A stretch of DNA of 9,114 nt from Planctomycetota bacterium (GTDB taxonomy: Bacteria > Planctomycetota > Phycisphaerae > UBA1845): contig JADFOB010000026.1 in the NCBI GenBank assembly GCA_022563055.1, positions 1 to 9,114 on the forward strand, read 5' to 3'. The translations under genes and the position numbers were made by a program. The notes beneath the pieces were generated by a model. It made no database searches. It was given only the letters and a program-made list of their open reading frames with translations, and had not been told where the DNA came from. This document shows, piece by piece, positions 7,147 through 9,114 of this stretch; the first letter of the stretch is position 1, and every line of letters starts with the position of its first letter.

Positions 7147-7427
7147 TGATCGTTGGAATCTTGACCATCGAATTGGCGCTGTTTGACGCGCAATCGCTCA
7201 AGGATAAGCGGCGTGTCATTCAGAGCCTCAAGAAAAGGCTGCACAACCGATTCAACGTGTCCGTGGCGGAGGTCGCGTACGGTAATGATGCCAAGCGGTG
7301 CCGCCTGGGTATTGCCACGGTCTCGAACGAAACGAGAAACGTGCATTCCCTGTTGGACAAAGTCGTCGAGTTGGTACGGCACAATGGCGGCCTATCGCTG
7401 ATCGACTACAACCGAGAGTTGCTTTGA
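7146..7427 (+). CDS. ylxP: DUF503 / YlxP-like protein
   Basis: This encodes 93 residues, the usual size of the DUF503 family. The N-terminus MIVGILTIELALFDAQSLKD followed by KRRVIQSLKKRLHNRFNVSV is the family signature (a beta strand, SLKxKRRVIxSLKxRL helix, then xFNVSVAEV). The downstream segment (AKRCRLGIATVSNE) and the C-terminal VDKV-like helix also fit. Known members adopt a small ferredoxin-like fold with no settled function. In Bacillus ylxP sits between infB and rbfA, the same order as here, so synteny supports the call and suggests a ribosome- or RNA-linked job. The ATG at 7146 is chosen because it overlaps the preceding TGA (TGATG); the in-frame TTG at 7143 is less likely. Translation probably depends on the upstream gene. 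Confidence 0.9.
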   Translation: MIVGILTIELALFDAQSLKDKRRVIQSLKKRLHNRFNVSVAEVAYGNDAKRCRLGIATVSNETRNVHSLLDKVVELVRHNGGLSLIDYNRELL

Positions 7428-7530
7428 TCGCACACGCGTAGTTGGACGTGTCGGGCAGATGCCGGGCGAGTGTCGGGGTCCGAACGCCTCACGCCGCGGG
7501 CACCATGCCCATGGGGAGCAGGAACCGTAA

Positions 7531-7983
7531 ATGCGACCGTTTCGCAAGGAGAAGGTAGCAAGCCTCGTACGCGACATCGTCGGCGAGGCCCTCGTCCATC
7601 GACTGCACGACCCGCGACTGGCCACACTGACTACGATCACGCGGGTCGAGATGACCCGTGATCTTCAGATCGCCAGGATTTATCTCATGGTGCCCGGTGG
7701 CGAAACGGTCGAACGAAAGACAATGGCGGCGATCAAGAGCGCCACCGGCTATCTCCAACGCATGGTGGGTAGCGTGCTCTCACTGAGGAACTGTCCGGAG
7801 TTGCGGTTTGAGATCGACGAGGCCGGCAAGTTTGCGCAAAAAACCCTGGGCCTGATTGAAGAGAACCGCCGACAGATGGAGGCCAAACAGGCCCAAAGGG
7901 ACGCGACGGAACCAGTGCTCGACGAGGAGCCCCACATGGGCGAGTCTGACGACTCATCAACGGAAATAGTGGATGGAGCGTAA
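7531..7983 (+). CDS. rbfA: 30S ribosome-binding factor RbfA
   Basis: This encodes 150 residues. RbfA binds immature 30S subunits, acts in late 16S rRNA 5'-end processing, and matters most in the cold. It is a single type II KH domain. Visible here are the N-terminal helix with KVASLVRDIVGEAL, the strand ITRVEMTRDLQIARIYLMVP, the helix with the family's AxG kink (Ala71-Thr72-Gly73, in KSATGYLQRMVG), and the last strand ELRFEID followed by a helix ending near residue 117. The final 33 residues are an acidic, probably disordered extension beyond the usual RbfA length. The start is well supported: AGGA at 7520-7523 lies 7 bases from the ATG. A 103-base gap separates it from ylxP, with only weak inverted repeats and no T tract, so read-through is expected. 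The downstream gene follows after 3 bases. Confidence 0.92.
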   Translation: MRPFRKEKVASLVRDIVGEALVHRLHDPRLATLTTITRVEMTRDLQIARIYLMVPGGETVERKTMAAIKSATGYLQRMVGSVLSLRNCPELRFEIDEAGKFAQKTLGLIEENRRQMEAKQAQRDATEPVLDEEPHMGESDDSSTEIVDGA

Positions 7984-7986
7984 CGT

Positions 7987-8652
7987 ATGAGGGACGGCAC
8001 AGCCTACGCCGCTAAGCTCAAGAAAGCCTGGGCCAAACATCGCTCCGGCGCAACCAAACCGGTCATCCCGGAGTTGCAGGATCCTGTTCACTGCCTTGCA
8101 CGTGCGATGCTGGGGGACACGCTCGGAGACAACAAGGCCGGCGCGGCGATCGACCGCCTCATGTCCCAGATGGTCGACTGGAATGAGGTCCGTGTATCGA
8201 GTGCGTTTGAGATACAAGAGGCGATGGACAGCGCAATCCCCGAGGGGATCGAGCTGTGTCAGCGGCTCAAGCACGCCCTCCAGGCGATCTTCGATTGTGA
8301 AAACCGCCTCGGGCTTGATCGCCTCCGGTCGATCGGACGACGCGAAGCGCGCCAGATCCTCGAACAGTTAAGGGGAGTCGATGAGTACGTCGTTGCCTCG
8401 GTCGTGCTCTGGGGTCTGGGAGGGCATGCGATTCCCGTGAATGCGCGGTTGCTCAAGACGCTGCGCGAAGCGGGTCTGGTGCATCCTTCGGCCAGTCGCG
8501 CCGAAGTCCAGGCCTTCCTCGAGCGACACATCAGCGCCACCGACGCAAGAGCCTTCTGCCTGACCATGCGTTCGTTCACCCCGTCCAAGGGCACTGCCCG
8601 GCGTAGCGGTAAATCGACAAAGTCTCGAAAGACCAGGAAAGCGGCGACCTGA
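7987..8652 (+). CDS. HhH-GPD superfamily protein, endonuclease III-like, probably without catalytic residues
   Basis: This encodes 221 residues. The fold is recognisable from DPVHCLARAMLGDTLGDNKA (the helix pair that starts endonuclease III-type domains), the DRLRSIGRREARQILEQLRG segment, and the helix-hairpin-helix plus GPD-like stretch RGVDEYVVASVVLWGLGGHA (129-148) followed by IPVNARLL. Aligned by eye to E. coli Nth (PGVGRKTANVVL...VDTH), the catalytic Lys becomes Tyr134 and the catalytic Asp becomes Asn152. The C-terminal four-cysteine iron-sulfur loop is absent. A Lys/Arg/Ser tail (about 199-221) suggests nucleic acid binding. GGAG at 7975-7978 lies 8 bases from the ATG, and only 3 bases separate it from rbfA, so it is co-expressed with ribosome-assembly genes. 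It may be a binding protein rather than a DNA repair enzyme. The fold call is fairly sure, the loss of activity is inferred. Confidence 0.72.
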   Translation: MRDGTAYAAKLKKAWAKHRSGATKPVIPELQDPVHCLARAMLGDTLGDNKAGAAIDRLMSQMVDWNEVRVSSAFEIQEAMDSAIPEGIELCQRLKHALQAIFDCENRLGLDRLRSIGRREARQILEQLRGVDEYVVASVVLWGLGGHAIPVNARLLKTLREAGLVHPSASRAEVQAFLERHISATDARAFCLTMRSFTPSKGTARRSGKSTKSRKTRKAAT

Positions 8653-8666
8653 AACGTCGGAGCAAC

Positions 8667-8717
8667 ATGGAACGTGAACCGTCCGAGGAGCAGGCTTTCG
8701 ACGAGACCTCACTTTGA
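8667..8717 (+). CDS. Possible 16-residue leader ORF
   Basis: An ATG at 8667 has GGAG (8659-8662 region) about four to five bases upstream and encodes MEREPSEEQAFDETSL before a TGA at 8715-8717. It lies between the HhH-GPD gene and the next lipoprotein. It could be a short leader peptide, a decayed gene start, or chance. The acidic composition gives no functional hint. Confidence 0.2.
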   Translation: MEREPSEEQAFDETSL

Positions 8718-8785
8718 TGCCGGCGCGCCGTACGTCGTCTAAGCCCGTGGCGGATGCGTACATCCGAAACAACCCTGGGGACTGT

Positions 8786-9114
8786 ATGAACCGCTCTAGC
8801 ACCTCGACGCGGCTCAAACGATTGGTGCTGCTGTTGCGTGCCACTGCTTTTGAGCAGTGCTCCTCGTACGACCACCACGGTACCGCCCGGCACTGCTCAA
8901 GAGCAGTGGCACGCCGAGAGCGGCCATGGTTCCTGCTGATCGCGTTGGCGCTGGTTTCCGGCTGCGCGGTCCCGCCGGGCGCCGGTGACGGTGGCGATCA
9001 TGGCGCGAGCGCATCGCCGTTGCCGGGCGTGGATCCCGAGCGAGCCTACCTTGCGCTTTCCGAGATCGAACCGCCTGTGGAACCGCCGCGAACATCGGCG
9101 ACGCAAGGCGAGCC
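8786..9114 (+). CDS. Lipoprotein of unknown function, C-terminus outside window, repeat pair within its N-terminus
   Basis: An open frame continues to the window end (109 codons from ATG 8786). A GGGGA site at 8777-8781 precedes that ATG by four bases. The opening MNRSSTSTRLKRLVLLL looks like the beginning of a signal peptide. About 26 odd residues encoded by an inverted repeat pair (8836-8914) come next, then RERPWFLLIALALVSGC, a textbook lipoprotein signal with lipobox VSG-C (Cys60). A Pro/Gly/Asp/Ala linker (PPGAGDGGDHGASAS) follows, similar in style to the linker of the lipoprotein at 304-837. A GTG at 8906 would give a normal short lipoprotein signal (MARRERPW...), but it lies inside the repeat and lacks a good ribosome site. 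ATG 8717, also in frame, has no ribosome site. The protein is very likely a lipoprotein; which start is used is open. Function unknown. Confidence 0.68.
   Translation, partial: MNRSSTSTRLKRLVLLLRATAFEQCSSYDHHGTARHCSRAVARRERPWFLLIALALVSGCAVPPGAGDGGDHGASASPLPGVDPERAYLALSEIEPPVEPPRTSATQGE
8836..8914. repeat. Inverted pair of 25-base palindromic repeats
   Basis: Units at 8836-8860 and 8890-8914 are reverse complements at 24 of 25 positions, separated by 29 bases. Each unit has its own dyad (CACTGCT, 4 bases, AGCAGTG), so each forms a hairpin and the pair forms a much longer one. The sequence is unrelated to the pair at 1074-1143 but has the same architecture. It lies within the open frame of the lipoprotein starting at 8786 and is read through without a stop. 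Confidence 0.88.

Noticed and set aside
7428..7530. Terminator or promoter in the ylxP-rbfA gap
   Set aside because: Only a 5-bp dyad (ACACG/CGTGT) and no T tract or credible -35/-10 pair are visible.
1..9114. CRISPR array, tRNA gene, phage or transposase gene
   Set aside because: No regularly spaced repeats, cloverleaf with a T-loop, integrase or transposase motif is seen; the repeats present are isolated inverted pairs.

Overview
The window is GC-rich bacterial chromosome whose centre is a translation and transcription housekeeping cluster read on the + strand: nusA, infB, an unrecognised zinc-ribbon membrane protein, a DUF503/YlxP gene, rbfA, and a divergent HhH-GPD (endonuclease III-like) gene. 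I infer a member of the Planctomycetota, possibly Phycisphaerae-like. The reasons are the style of the IF2 linker and the NusA tail, the zinc-ribbon plus single-membrane-helix protein, the small lipoproteins with Pro/Gly/Asp-rich linkers, and the paired palindromic repeats between genes. No marker gene in the window settles this, so the placement is tentative.

Layout. On the - strand at the left edge, a secreted protein (1-258, cut by the window) follows a small lipoprotein (304-837); each has a good Shine-Dalgarno (SD) site and the two are probably co-transcribed. A 728-base gap (838-1565) separates them from nusA. It holds a small palindrome (902-916), a pair of inverted REP-like palindromes (1074-1143), a perfect-consensus sigma70-type promoter (TTGACA, 16 bases, TATAAT; 1204-1231), about 320 bases with several good hairpins, and an intrinsic terminator with a seven-T tract (1528-1561). 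The terminator ends four bases before the nusA start codon. This gap is the most interesting part of the window: it is either a stand-alone small RNA or a long attenuator leader for nusA.

From nusA to the HhH-GPD gene no further terminator is visible, spacing is short to moderate, and there is one TGATG overlap and one 3-base gap. The six genes are therefore probably one operon. NusA (elongation, pausing, termination), IF2 (initiator tRNA recruitment and subunit joining) and RbfA (30S maturation) are the usual partners of this locus. rimP, ylxR and truB, often found here in other bacteria, are missing. The two unassigned genes sit where a ribosome-biogenesis or RNA-linked role is a reasonable guess.

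After the HhH-GPD gene, a second lipoprotein gene (8786 to the window end) begins. Its N-terminal coding region contains a 25-base palindromic repeat pair in inverted orientation, read through in frame, which either displaces the signal peptide or means the true start lies inside the repeat.
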